This document shows positions 44,305-55,107 of a stretch of DNA of 64,000 nt, in pieces. Source of the DNA: Chalara sp. BL73 (Eukaryota; Ascomycota; Leotiomycetes; Helotiales). The notes below the pieces were generated by a model that saw only the letters and a program-made list of their open reading frames with translations, was not told the origin of the DNA and searched no databases. How positions within the stretch are numbered: the stretch's first letter is position 1; each line of letters starts with the position of its first letter. The DNA lies in the NCBI GenBank assembly GCA_918026815.1, contig CAKJVC010000124.1:62001-126000 (forward strand), given 5' to 3'. A program made the position numbers and the translations under genes.

Positions 44305-46001
44305 CTATCTCACGCAGGGTCTGAAACACCGAAGCCAAACTTCCAAAGCCCTGCTAAACAGCTCGATCCCATCATCAACAGGTCCCGTCACGTTGCCTGC
44401 CCCCCTCGACAAGTCGCTCACGTGGACCTGCCCCGGCCAAACCGCCCCAAATACCGCGTCCCCCTCGGGCGGCGCGCCGCAAGGCGGGATCTCCTGCGTG
44501 GTCGGCCGGTCCGGCGCGTCTGGGTTATACCTCGTGGTGCTCTGCACGCTCATCCCCCGCCACGGATCTAGCTCGCCGTTCGTCCACATGACGTTGGAGG
44601 GCTGCATGCGCCAGCCTCCGTATTTCTGGATCGGCGAGATATCTGGCTCCGGGGGAGCGTATGGGAAGAGAGCGTGGCAGAGCTGCGCGTAGGTGCCGGC
44701 GAGGTTGTAGAACTGAGAGACGATGGTGGTGTTTGAGGGAGGAGGCGCAACCTGGAACTGTGCGAGCTGCGTGCAGAGCTGCCATACCCACGATGCGTTG
44801 TCCAGGGGATCGCGTGGATTGATAGGGAACATTTGGTAGTCGCGTTTCGACTTGTCGATTGTGGCGAAGAGGTAGGCGTAGAATGCCTTCTCTGCGCCAT
44901 AGGTGGCTGCGACGCCGGCTTCTGTGGAGGGGGCATCGTCGGTGTTGTTGCTTAGGTCTGACACCGCGGAGTCTATGGTAAACCCGGGAAAGGACGCTGG
45001 GTTCCAGGTTTCGAGCCTGTTGCAGAACGTGGACATCGAGATCTCATAGCCAAAGGTTTGGAAGTTGAAGAAGCTGGCCTGAAAGACGTAGGCGAGAATG
45101 GATGCAACGTCGAAGTATGTCAGGTCCTGGAAACTGAATGGGTAGCTAGTGTTTCGGGGGTTTGCGGAATTGGCGAGGAAGACGGCTTTCTTGAGAAGCG
45201 AAACATCTGCGGCGGAACCTGACGAGAGAATTTGGTCTGCGTATGTGACAGCTGCGTGGACGTCTGCTGCACAGTTCGTTGGGAGAGATTGCTGGATTGG
45301 GTTCCACCAAACGTAATTGTCAAGCTGGGGTTGCACTGGAGCGCTGGATGCCCACTGAATATCTTCTGTCAGTGTATGATACCCAAAGAATTCTTATAAA
45401 CTGTTTCTATATGTGTTAATAAAATATATAATCCACCCACGCTAGCAAGAAAGACGTCAGGATTCCGCGAACGAATCATAGCTGCCCTACTTCCTGCATA
45501 ACTCCCACCTAGCCACACCCATGGTATCTCATCTGAAGACAAAGATCCAGCATGTTCGGGGATTTGAAAATTCTTCGCAAAAAAGACCGCATCCTCCAAC
45601 GCCTGCTCATTGTTGAGATATTTATAAGCATCATACCCAGAAAAGGCAACGCCGGTAGTCTCATTGAAGGCAAAAGGCATACTTCCGCCATAAAAGCGGT
45701 GCTCCCAGACAATCGCGATGCCGTTGAATCTGCGGGCCAGCTCTAAGGTGGCGAATAAAACTCCATCGTTGGTGAGCAGTCGCGCGGCTTGGCCGTCTGA
45801 GCTGCCGGCCTCGCCTCCATCAAAGAGGAAAATAGGTCCACCGAGCTGGTAGAAGGTATCATTCATCCAGTAGCGGTTCAAGAATGTTCTTGTGTCCGAG
45901 GCGTTAAAGTGGTCCAGCGGCATAGAAATGGTTCCTGCATAGACGGCTTCTGTATTATGACAGAGGAGGAGAGAGATGAGAACGAAGAGAAGAGACGCCA
46001 T
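44305..46001 (-). CDS. Secreted serine peptidase, family S28
   Basis: 536-residue extracellular serine peptidase of the prolyl-carboxypeptidase/DPP-II clan, which cleaves at proline bonds, often at acidic pH. Exons are 45441-46001 and 44305-45354 (86-base intron). A signal peptide (MASLLFVLISLLLCHNTEAV) precedes SMPLDHFN and GGPIFLFDGGEA, the usual S28 opening. The nucleophile is S167 in GGSYAGSRAA, preceded by the family EHRFYGGSMPF loop. WASSAPVQ follows the splice. The Asp is likely in WTNGELDPWRGMS and the His in WPGQVHVSDL. Several N-X-S/T sites suit a secreted glycoprotein. Fungal members contribute to protein nutrition in acidic environments. Exact specificity (Pro-Xaa carboxypeptidase or tripeptidyl/dipeptidyl activity) is not readable. 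Confidence 0.92.
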
Positions 46002-48621
46002 TGCTGCGAAAATTCAAGTCATGAAAATTCATACTTCGAAACGAGAGTAGAATAGAAATCATTTGTAGCTGGATTAATACGGGGTTACTGCTCCATGATT
46101 TCTTTTGAGGCAGGTCAGTATTTTGTATTCCTATCGGCCCTACAGGTACCGAAAGAAACCACCAGTTTGTCGTGCTCCAATAAGCGGGTTGGGGAACCTG
46201 GGGTAGCATCATTGTGCCACAGAGCCGCATTACGATGATGTGAACCTTCCCATCGATTGGCATCACTAACGGTGGCCATCACTGGTAGATCAGCCTGAAT
46301 CTAGGGAACTAGCTTACCAATAGAGGCTAGGGATCCGAGCACGTGATGTAAGTGTCTCTGTTGCTACCAAGGTTCAAGTTATTCTTGCCTCTCCTCATCA
46401 TGTCGACTGCCGGTCCTTGGGAGGTTGGGCGGGGAAGTGCGTTAACAAAAATTTGTTCCGCCTGCAGAACTAAAGCATTGAAGGTAGCTACAGCTATTAT
46501 CGCTTAGGCGCTCTCAAATATCCTGACTGTTTACAGGTCAGGTCGCATTCTGTACACATGGATCTTGTGTCTGGCAAGTGCAGTCTGGTTTCAGCACAGC
46601 AGCGGCTATAAACCTAATTCTAGGTTATGGGACAGATGTGTTGTCGCTGAGAAAATTTACCTCGCTTTTATCTATTGGACCTGGTCTTTCATAGGCCGCC
46701 GGTCTGGATTTCTGCCCAAGCCCAAGAGCATATCTTAGTTTTGACGCGTGGATTACTTGAGATGGGAGCTAGTGAGAGAATACTTCTTTCGGATCATGAT
46801 GCTGGCCTTCATGAGATATCTTTACTATTTTATACCCTTGATTGATCCCAAGAGCACAAATCGGAAACATGAGCCAGATGTACCAAAAGAAAAAGAAAAA
46901 AAAAGAACAATACTATTGGGAAACCATTTGGAGACGGCGCTCGTTTCGGGCGTCTTGTACTATTCGCACTTGGGAATAAATATTTAATCATAGACCCCTG
47001 AAAGGCTGCAATACCAGTCAACCCTATCCGAGGAATGGGAACGCCACCTTGGGCATTGAAGAAGATGGGAGGAATGTGGTTTGTGGAAATACGGGTCCAA
47101 GGCAACTATTTGTCTCCCAGAATTTTGTATGAGTCGATCAATATGACAGCATCTAAGAGTTTGCGAGGGGAGAATCATCCACGCCTCCCTAAAATTGAGT
47201 GCTAGTTGTGACCACAAGATTTTCACTATGGGGCTGACAAAACGTAGCGAAGCAATCCTCGAGAGTTGAGAATTTCCACTCTATTGCATTCGAAATGGTG
47301 TTCAGAATGGAAGCCAATATTTCTCCTCTAGCCAAGATCAATGTGCCAATTCAAGTGAGTACTCACACGACCAACCGAGAATCACCTGAAGTTCTCCAAC
47401 TGATGAAGGATACTTAACGTAGCATCATATCATAGACACTGACAGGTCCCATTTCTGCCGAAAAAGAAGTAATTATGCATCTTGAAGATGCACTTACGAC
47501 AAGTCTGTTTGAGACATTAAATTAAATGCCGCCAACGCTGGTGGTTGATGCAGAGTAAGCAACAGTGCTTGGTATGAGTAAGATGGGTTTTCTGAAGCTT
47601 CTTACTGCCATTAGAGTTCTAATCGGCAACGCTGTGGAGGGCACCATCAGCATAAGCCACTCAGTTCGAACTGAGCTCCTAGTCGGCACAGTTTTGTGCG
47701 AGCAGAAAAACACTTAAGAAACACCAACACCTCCTTAGTTCTAACGATACACAACCACACCCACTACTGATATCGTTGGTACAACAACTAGAGCTCAAGC
47801 AGACAACGCAGCAGCTTTCACAGTATTCAGCTCAGGCTTGGAGGGTAAACTCCTCCATGACCAAAACTTTCCTGGTTGCAAGATTAGCACATGAATCTTG
47901 GGGGCGGTAATATCAAAAAGGGGGATCAATGTTGCTAGTCCAAGCGACTGCGCAGACTGGTAAGCGGCCTCTAATTTCTTAAACAGTAACGAAAGGTGCT
48001 CAAGCGCCGTTCAGAGAAGAAATGCAATTAGGGATCGCTGGCTCAGAGGCTCTGAGTCAGGGAAGCTGGTATCTTCGCAGGATGAAGTGGATTCGGTTGC
48101 ATTGATCGAAGTATAGTAGGTACCATCCAGAGTGAGAGTCTCATGGAATGAATAATGCGGTATTGTTTAGGCCGTTCTTTAAAGTGGCCCTCCTTTAGGC
48201 AACAACTCCATATTTGATGTGAACGACGTCGAGTCAACATTTTGGGACAGGATAGCACTGCGCCGCATGGGAAAATTTCTAGGTCCTGGGCACGCCAGTA
48301 TGAAGCTGCTAACCTTCTAAGGCAATTGGACATTATTGTCCGAGAGGCGATCGACCTAGTTGCCTGGCCAAACTCTTGGCAGGACAGGGTCTCGCCCAGC
48401 AAGTCAGGTGACGGTTAGAGACGGCCATTCCTCGACTGTCAATATAGCCTTGATAAAAGCCCTTTCTATTACATGTGCTCCGGCTGGTTATTTTCCTATA
48501 TACAGCCTACTTGTTTGCTACGAATATAACGTACAAGTCCCGTAAAGCCTTCATTATCCTAACGTAGCCCAGAAGATCAATTTTTCTACCAGAGAAGAGT
48601 TTCAAGGACAGAATACTCGTG
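46002..48621. other. Long gene-poor region
   Basis: About 2.6 kb with no intact gene. The first part is the S28 promoter. At about 48214-48417 the plus strand has an ATG-less open stretch with protein-like helical sequence (SWARQYEAANLLRQLDIIVR, then EAIDLVAWPNSWQDR), perhaps a leftover exon. The opposite 48043-48402 frame is its likely shadow. Nothing else was recognised. Confidence 0.4.
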
Positions 48622-50153
48622 ATGATGGGCCTCTTTTCCATCTCTCCAGAGGTCTTCACGCTCATATTTCAGAAGTGCGACTCCATTGTTGACCTACTTG
48701 CATTTGCCGCGACCTGCAAGCACATCCAATCTGTCTGGCTGGAGAACTCTTCATCTATCATCTGGGAGTTTTCGATCAATACCATTCGTTGTTTTGATGA
48801 TGCTCTGATGGTGGTAAATATACCTTACAGATTTCATCCGTAGCTGGCGTTCGTAGCTGACATTCGTAGGTGCGTGCGACAACCATCGCCCTGGAAGCGT
48901 ATAAGGCAGGACGTCAACCTCCAGCAGCCCCGTTGCATGAGCTGAGTGGTAGGTTCTCGAAGCCAAGTTGGGATGAACTTAAGGAAGTCTTAAACATGCA
49001 GCATCTTGTGAGTCTCCCTTAATATCATCTAATGCTTAGCTAGAATACTTACTGATATACATTGCCATAGATACAATGCATCGAATATATGTACTGGAAC
49101 AGCATTATAGACGATGCGAATTTGTTCGGAGGCTGCATGCTACCATCGGAGCTACGTGAGCTACCCAAAGAAAACGAACAGGAAGCCTGGAAAGATAGGT
49201 TTTACAGAGCTATGTATAGACTGTTGTTGGCAGGTGCTGTATTAGCGAGGGCATATACCGAGCCTTTCTACCAAGCACAAAATGACGGACTCACCGACTT
49301 TCTTAAACATTTTGAAAGGAAAGACTTGGAAGATACCGGTAACGAAGATGGTGGACTTAAGGATGAATATGCTGATTACTTGCGCAAGTTTCCAGTGTAT
49401 AATTTCGATATTTTTGACAACACAAAAGTTGGAAAGTGGAAGTATCGAGAGTACGACAACCTTCTTGGTCCATTTTCTTCATGGCTTGTTGAGGATGCAA
49501 AGTTAAGGGCGTCTCCACCTGAGGAAAACCTAATACTTTCTGATAGCCACAACTTTGGCCCGCATGGAAAGAAGCTCTTGGAGGACTTGATGTGTCTTCT
49601 TGTCGCTTACGAGCATTTAATCTGCAAGTTTACTAACAGCACAGATGAAAGTAGTATGGGAAGATATCCAAATAAAAGAATTCCGAGTTCGTCGAAGAAA
49701 AATGCGAGGAAGGTCACAATCGTCTTGTTTGGAGTCTTTCAAGTGGAGCAGATCACTATGCCGGCTGATATTACGGAAACCAAAAATTTCCTGCTAACAG
49801 CAGAGAGTCACCCTGATCTACGTACCGAAGATGGGGCATTGTTTAGGGTGTTTGACATCCCGGCTGTGATTAATGGGTTGGAGAGCGAGGGAAGGCGTAG
49901 AGACCTGACCGGCAATGAGGAGCACCGCAGTCCGCCCGCCACGTTCGAACTATGGCACTTTACTCTTCGAAAATATCTTAATCTTGGATTTAGTGAGAGA
50001 GCCTTCTGGATCTGGAGGGAGTGTACCTGGGCACAAGATGTCGGCTGTGGCACGGTGTTCGTCTGGCCCCCTTGGAACATAGTTGAAAGGTATAGACCAG
50101 ATAGGTCAACATGGATGACAGCTGGCAGCGACGGTTATTGGCAGCTCAGTTAA
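48622..50153 (+). CDS. F-box protein, three exons
   Basis: 470-residue protein with exons 48622-48813, 48870-49007 and 49071-50153, all in phase 0. The N terminus is an F-box (residues ~3-40: LFSISPEVFTLIFQKCDSIV, then DLLAFAATCKHIQSVW), which in this family binds Skp1 in SCF ubiquitin ligases. The rest has no WD40 or LRR repeats; it is a Trp/Tyr/Glu-rich region (AWKDRFYRAMYRLLLAGAVL, RAFWIWRECTWAQDVGCGTV, WPPWNIVERYRP) as in the many orphan fungal F-box proteins. Start: a GTG precedes two ATGs; the first ATG was used. Targets are unknown. The protein end is DGYWQLS. Confidence 0.8.
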
Positions 50154-51081
50154 GGACGCCACACTGGGTTGCGGGGTTGATGATTTCAAAACGACAGGGA
50201 GATCCCGACTTGCGCGATCTCGATACAGAGAATTTTAAGCCCCTTTGCTACTGCATCTCTGTACTTGAAGTTTCATCCCATCACCCCTCTGCAAAAAATG
50301 CCGATGGTGTTAAGCCAAATCGAGGCTCGCTACCGTCAAAACCCACATGAATAGTTCGCCTTTGACTCCCGGACTCAGCAATTTCGATTGGGCTCCCTTG
50401 ACACTTCTTCTCATCTGAATGTCTCCATACGGACCCATTCTGAATCAAGTGGCTGGCGGAAATGCATTAGGCTGTCGCCAATTCACGCCATTGAAGGTCC
50501 AGCTTCGCGAACTTCCGCATTGTGGTCTGGTAACTTTGCCACTGAATCCATACGAACCCCAGGAAAATTCGACACTTCACCCCCGCCGGAAAGCTTGGCG
50601 CCCAAAATTCGCCTTGGCAACTAGATTGATCATCTGCTTAGACCTGAACATGAGCTGTGCGATGGTGAATGGCAAGGATCTGGGCAAGGATCACTTATTA
50701 AGCAATGCGCTGATTCTGGTCGAACCAATAAAAAGGAAACCATATTTTCAGCTCCTGCCTCGGCTGCATAATGCTCCTTTTCGAGCATGGTCCAGATCTC
50801 TTATCGTTTTTTCACTTCTCGCAACCCTTTAACACACTACTGCGGTCTTGTCAAGTCATCAGCGTTCTTTTTCCGCCTTATACAGAGCTACGCAAAATGT
50901 ATTAACCTGACCTTTTTCAAGCTCCAGAAGAATTGAATGCGTGCGTAAATAACCATGCGCCTTCCGAAATTTAGTAATACAACACTGGTTGTACGAGAGC
51001 TGGGCGTGCTTCCCGCCGATTTCTGTCCCGTCTGTAGTACGTTTCCAGCACACCTTAGTTCGCGCATTTGGCAACTGATGA
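50154..51081. other. Intergenic region, possible upstream exon of the surface-protein gene
   Basis: No gene is firmly supported. The plus-strand frame 50419-50832 is open for 137 codons but lacks any family resemblance. If the next gene has a signal-peptide exon, it should be here; I searched for one and did not find a convincing candidate. Confidence 0.4.
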
Positions 51082-51888
51082 ATGCAAATAGCAACCTGCA
51101 GGACTGACGTGGTCCAATTCAACAAAACATCATCTTGCACTTCAAATTCATCGTTCCTCACCAGCTGCAGCGGATGCCAGCAGTGCATCGTAACCTACAA
51201 AGATGCGAACGGTGATGGCCTCGCCGAAGCAGGGCTGTATCAGGCGGCTTTGGCGCAGGTATTAAACTTATGCTCAAACTCTACGACTGCCGAACAGATT
51301 GCCAATTTTAAGGCGCAGGCATCGCGGTTATCAATTCTTGCAGAAAGCAGACCAACATCCACCGAATCATTAGTTTCGGCAACCAGTACTCCAGCGAGCG
51401 CGCCAGTTTCTACCACGGAAGCGTCTTCCCCGACATTGACAAATTCACCCCAGCAAGCACATCAAGGAGAGTCATTCAATAAAATCTGGATAGCGGGGCC
51501 TGTTATCGGCTCAGTTATAGCCCTGGCTATCATAATACTCTTGATTGTGTATACAACAAGAACACGGCGAAACGTAGCAGACGAGTCGGGACTAGAGAAC
51601 AAGGAGGATGCTTTGAGTGATGGAGATGATAGCACGACGAGGGACGAGATGGATCTACATTCTGAAGCTGCGGAACCTCAAGAACTGGAAAACGTTGAGG
51701 TCTACGAACTTCCTGCAGCAGAGCCAGTTGGCAATGAGTTGCATACACCAAGAGAAGGAAAAGGGGAAAAGGAGGATAACTGGCCTCTTCCAGTGTCTCC
51801 TTTGCGAGCAATGTTTGCTATGAGTGTATTGAGAGACGAAAAAAGGGGAGATGAGGAGCCAAAACACCACACTTATTACAATCCCTAA
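51082..51888 (+). CDS. Single-TM surface protein with Cys-rich ectodomain (5' end uncertain)
   Basis: 268-residue frame. The N-terminal ~85 residues are a Cys-rich module (CRTDVVQFNKTSSC, SFLTSCSGCQQC, LNLCSNSTTAEQI), followed by a Ser/Thr-rich stalk, one TM helix (IWIAGPVIGSVIALAIIILL), then an acidic cytosolic tail of ~100 residues. This is the layout of fungal wall-sensor-like or surface proteins. A signal peptide is missing: an in-frame TGA stands directly before the ATG at 51082, so either an upstream exon joins near 51086-51110 (several AGs are available) or the gene is 5'-truncated. Function and ligand are unknown. Confidence 0.65.
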   Translation: MQIATCRTDVVQFNKTSSCTSNSSFLTSCSGCQQCIVTYKDANGDGLAEAGLYQAALAQVLNLCSNSTTAEQIANFKAQASRLSILAESRPTSTESLVSATSTPASAPVSTTEASSPTLTNSPQQAHQGESFNKIWIAGPVIGSVIALAIIILLIVYTTRTRRNVADESGLENKEDALSDGDDSTTRDEMDLHSEAAEPQELENVEVYELPAAEPVGNELHTPREGKGEKEDNWPLPVSPLRAMFAMSVLRDEKRGDEEPKHHTYYNP

Positions 51889-52860
51889 CGAAGGAACCTC
51901 CTCATGAAAGCGGAATCAATAACAACTGCGAGGCATATCATGCTCATTGACAGCTCTCTTCTCGACAGAACTAAGATTACTTGGGAATAAAAGGCGGAAG
52001 AACCTGAGGCGAAAGTCAAGATCAACAGAGAATATTCGTGGAAGAAGTAGATCCTGGACTTTACAGACACTTTGGAGTACTGTGGTCCTCAGGAAGCTCT
52101 TGAGGGTAGAGTCGCGGCTTATCGGTGAAGTCCGTGAAAAATAAGGAGAATAAATCCCACACAGCTAGGCTGTGAGGATTCATGTCCTACAGCTTATGCA
52201 AAGCTGCCCACCTGCCGCGCCTGGCTGGCATGCTGGATGACCGGGATGAGATAGTCATACTACAATGAATTATTTATTTGTAAAGCTTTCGCGACTGGAT
52301 GAGCTTGATAGATGATGTCATATCGAATATTTTCTGTTTTGACATTAGGTTGAGCGTTTTTGTGCTTGTAAGTGTTCTCAAATGCAGCGCCTCAGCGTCG
52401 ATGCCCTTTGCGCTGGTCTGGTTCCTTGTATTGAATACTTTGGAAATCATGTACAGGTTTTTTGGATTATTAGTTTTACTGGTGTCGTAACACTCATCAG
52501 CTTCCCCACAATTCAAATCTACCCCTGACCCTATAGCCTAAATAGGCAGTGCCGGCGTCGGTTAACTGATCCGGAAGCCAATTAACATACCTTATTTCAG
52601 GAGCATGAATCTGGGGTAAACGGATAAACAAGATGTTACGATCATGCGCCTTACAAATGGCTCTATAAACAGCTCAGTGGATTTCGAGAACCGGGCCGGC
52701 GGTCACTGGTTGTAAATATCCTCATGTAATATGCCAGAAGCTCAGGAGACCAAAGAAGCGGGGAGGAACGCCCATTAATATATCATAGCGTTCCAGCTGC
52801 AAATTGCTCATTTTGTATTTTGATCTCGCCTTTCAACGCTCTCAACAGATTAAGTATTTC
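51889..52860. other. Intergenic region
   Basis: About 1 kb; the last few hundred bases are the promoter of the GH45 gene. No coding sequence or repeat is supported. Confidence 0.5.
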
Positions 52861-53832
52861 ATGATGGTCCTTCCTACAAGAGCCATCCTTGCTCTGCTGC
52901 CTTACTTTCTTCAAGTCTCTGCTCAAGCTTCAGGCAGCGGAACCACAACACGCTATTGGGACTGCTGCAAATCTTCCTGCGGCTGGACCGGTAAGGCCAC
53001 CCTCGCATCAGGATCCACGCCTGTAAAATCTTGTGACAGGAATGACCAGTTCCTCAGCGACTTCACTGCGAAGTCAGGGTGTCAATCCGGGGGCACGGCA
53101 TTTATGTGCACAAACCAGAGTCCATGGGCTGTCTCCGAAAGCTTGAGTTATGGGTTTGCGGCCACGACGATTTCGGGAGGAACTGAGGCAAGCTGGTGCT
53201 GTGCGTGCTATGAGCTGACATTTACGAGTGGCCCGGTGGCGGGCAAGAAGTTGGTGGTGCAGGCGACGAACACCGGTGGTGATTTGGGGGCCAATCAGTT
53301 CGATCTTGCTGTATGCCTCACTCTCTTCCACTAACCTTTTCATGTCTCTCCTTATCCTAACACAGAACAGATGCCCGGCGGCGGTTTTGGCATTTTCGAC
53401 GGCTGCACAACAGAATTCGGCACCCCGGCCGGCGGCTGGGGCGCACAATACGGCGGCATCTCATCACGCTCGCAGTGCGACTTTTTCAACGCAAAGCTCA
53501 AGCCCGGCTGCTATTGGCGGTTTGACTGGTTTCAAAACGCGGATAACCCAAAGGTTACATTCAAGCAGGTTACGTGCCCCCGCGCGCTCACGGAGAAGAC
53601 TGGGTGTATCAGGCAGGGCGAGACGCCAACGGGAGATGCGGTCGTGCCAACTTGGAGCGCTGGTACTGGAACTCCGACGAGTACATCAAGTACACCTAGC
53701 GGCACCTCAGGAAGCGGGGAGGGAGCAGAGTTGTATGGTCAGTGTGGTGGGACCGGGTGGACAGGGCCGACTACTTGCAAGCAGGGAACTTGTAAGGTTA
53801 GCAATGAGTTTTACTCGCAGTGTTTGCCATGA
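52861..53832 (+). CDS. GH45 endo-beta-1,4-glucanase with C-terminal CBM1
   Basis: Secreted cellulase of 303 residues that hydrolyses internal beta-1,4 bonds of amorphous cellulose by inversion. Exons 52861-53310 and 53371-53832 flank a 60-base intron. A signal peptide ([22 protein letters not shown]) precedes the catalytic domain, which starts at [13 protein letters not shown] with D34 at the position of the known GH45 general base. D160 in [10 protein letters not shown] corresponds to the general acid. [18 protein letters not shown] and [11 protein letters not shown] are also strongly family-typical, and the Cys pattern is intact. A Ser/Thr/Gly/Pro linker leads to a CBM1 ([15 protein letters not shown], then CLP at the end), which targets crystalline cellulose. 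Either of the first two ATGs could start. Such genes are usually carbon-regulated; no site was identified. Confidence 0.96.
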
Positions 53833-54393
53833 AGGATCCAAGTCACGACAGAGGGTTTGAGTAAATAGGGGGAACTTCTTAAGTGTGCAGGGATTTCAAA
53901 TTGGGAGTTGTCCTGCTTTGTACATAGTTCACATTGTATATATCCTTGTCTGCAAAAGCTCAATGTTCGCTCATACAAGAAAGACACAGCAATTTGCCAT
54001 GATAATTTTGGATTCTTCAACAAAAGCTTCAACAATGAAGTTATTTGTAGCAAATATTTGGACCGCGATGATAGTGGGGTTCAGAAGCAAATATGCATAT
54101 GCATAGTGGGTTCGCTTAGAATAGGGGCTGTGCATAAGCAAGTGGTACAACAGCAACAATTTACAGGCATCCATGTCCTTTGATTATCACGTAATCGCGG
54201 AGGTTGGATGGGGACACCAGTTGACAGCTCTCATTAGCTTACTACCCGAGAGTGCAACTATCATGCAATCAGCAACAATCTCGCATGCATGATGAGTCGA
54301 AACCAGAATCGTTATAAGTATCTCAGCACCCAATGAAAAACTCACATCCTGCCAAAAAATCTTGGAACAGATATTGGAAAAACACGATTCAAC
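53833..54393. other. Intergenic region
   Basis: 3' flank of the cellulase gene and promoter of the isomerase gene. Nothing else was seen. Confidence 0.55.
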
Positions 54394-55107
54394 ATGGCCT
54401 CTACCCCATCGCAGTCTCCCACCCCTACATATACCCTTTACACTTACTTCCGCTCCTCCTGTGCAGCACGGATCCGCATTGCCGCTAACCTAAAAGCCAT
54501 CCCTCTACAATACAACTTCGTAGACCTCGGCACGGACGCGCACGAGACGGAAGCTTTCCGCAGCATAAACCCCAGCGCCGCGGTGCCGGTGCTCGTCATC
54601 ACCGATTCCGCCGGCTCCCGCACGTCGATCACGCAGTCCCTCGCGATCCTCGAGTTCTTCGAAGAGAGCTTTAACAATGGAAGTAAATTGGAGCTCCTTC
54701 CTTCAAGAGGCAGGATTTTCGATAGGACCAAAGTACGTGAGCTGGTCGGCATCATAGCCACGGACCTGTTCCCGCCAACCAACAGCCGCGTCGCGGAACT
54801 GGTACGAGGGATCAGAAGTTCCCCGCAGGATCAGATCGACTTCGTGCACAAGATCATGTCTATGGGTTTTGCGGCCTACGAGGGGATGTTGGGCGGTTGC
54901 GCGGGCACGTATAGCTTTGGCGACGAGGTTACGCTGGCGGATGTGGTGTTGGCACCGGCGGTCGATATGGCGATCGGGTACAAGTTGGATTTGGAGGCGT
55001 ATCCTAAGGTTATGGATATTTATGGGAGGTTGATGGAGCTGGATGCTTTTAAGAGGGCGAGCTGGACGAGGCAGGAGGATACGCCGGAGAAGTTTAGGGG
55101 GGCTTAG
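54394..55107 (+). CDS. maiA: Maleylacetoacetate isomerase (zeta-class GST)
   Basis: Intronless gene for a 237-residue glutathione-dependent cis-trans isomerase converting maleylacetoacetate to fumarylacetoacetate in phenylalanine/tyrosine catabolism (cytosol). The N-terminal thioredoxin-like GST fold has the zeta signature YFRSSCAARIRIA, where the Ser-Ser-Cys supplies the glutathione-activating residues. INPSAAVPVLV with cis-Pro and ITQSLAILEFFEE complete the glutathione site. The all-helical C-terminal half ends with the typical YSFGDEVTLADVVLAPAVD and KRASWTRQEDTPE. Length matches the family. Partner enzymes (hydroxylase, dioxygenase, fumarylacetoacetase) are not in the window. A zeta-like GST with another substrate is possible. 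Confidence 0.92.
   Translation: MASTPSQSPTPTYTLYTYFRSSCAARIRIAANLKAIPLQYNFVDLGTDAHETEAFRSINPSAAVPVLVITDSAGSRTSITQSLAILEFFEESFNNGSKLELLPSRGRIFDRTKVRELVGIIATDLFPPTNSRVAELVRGIRSSPQDQIDFVHKIMSMGFAAYEGMLGGCAGTYSFGDEVTLADVVLAPAVDMAIGYKLDLEAYPKVMDIYGRLMELDAFKRASWTRQEDTPEKFRGA

Noticed and set aside
50419..50832. 137-codon plus-strand frame before the surface-protein gene
   Set aside because: No signal peptide at its start, no family resemblance, and no phase-consistent splice to the downstream gene.
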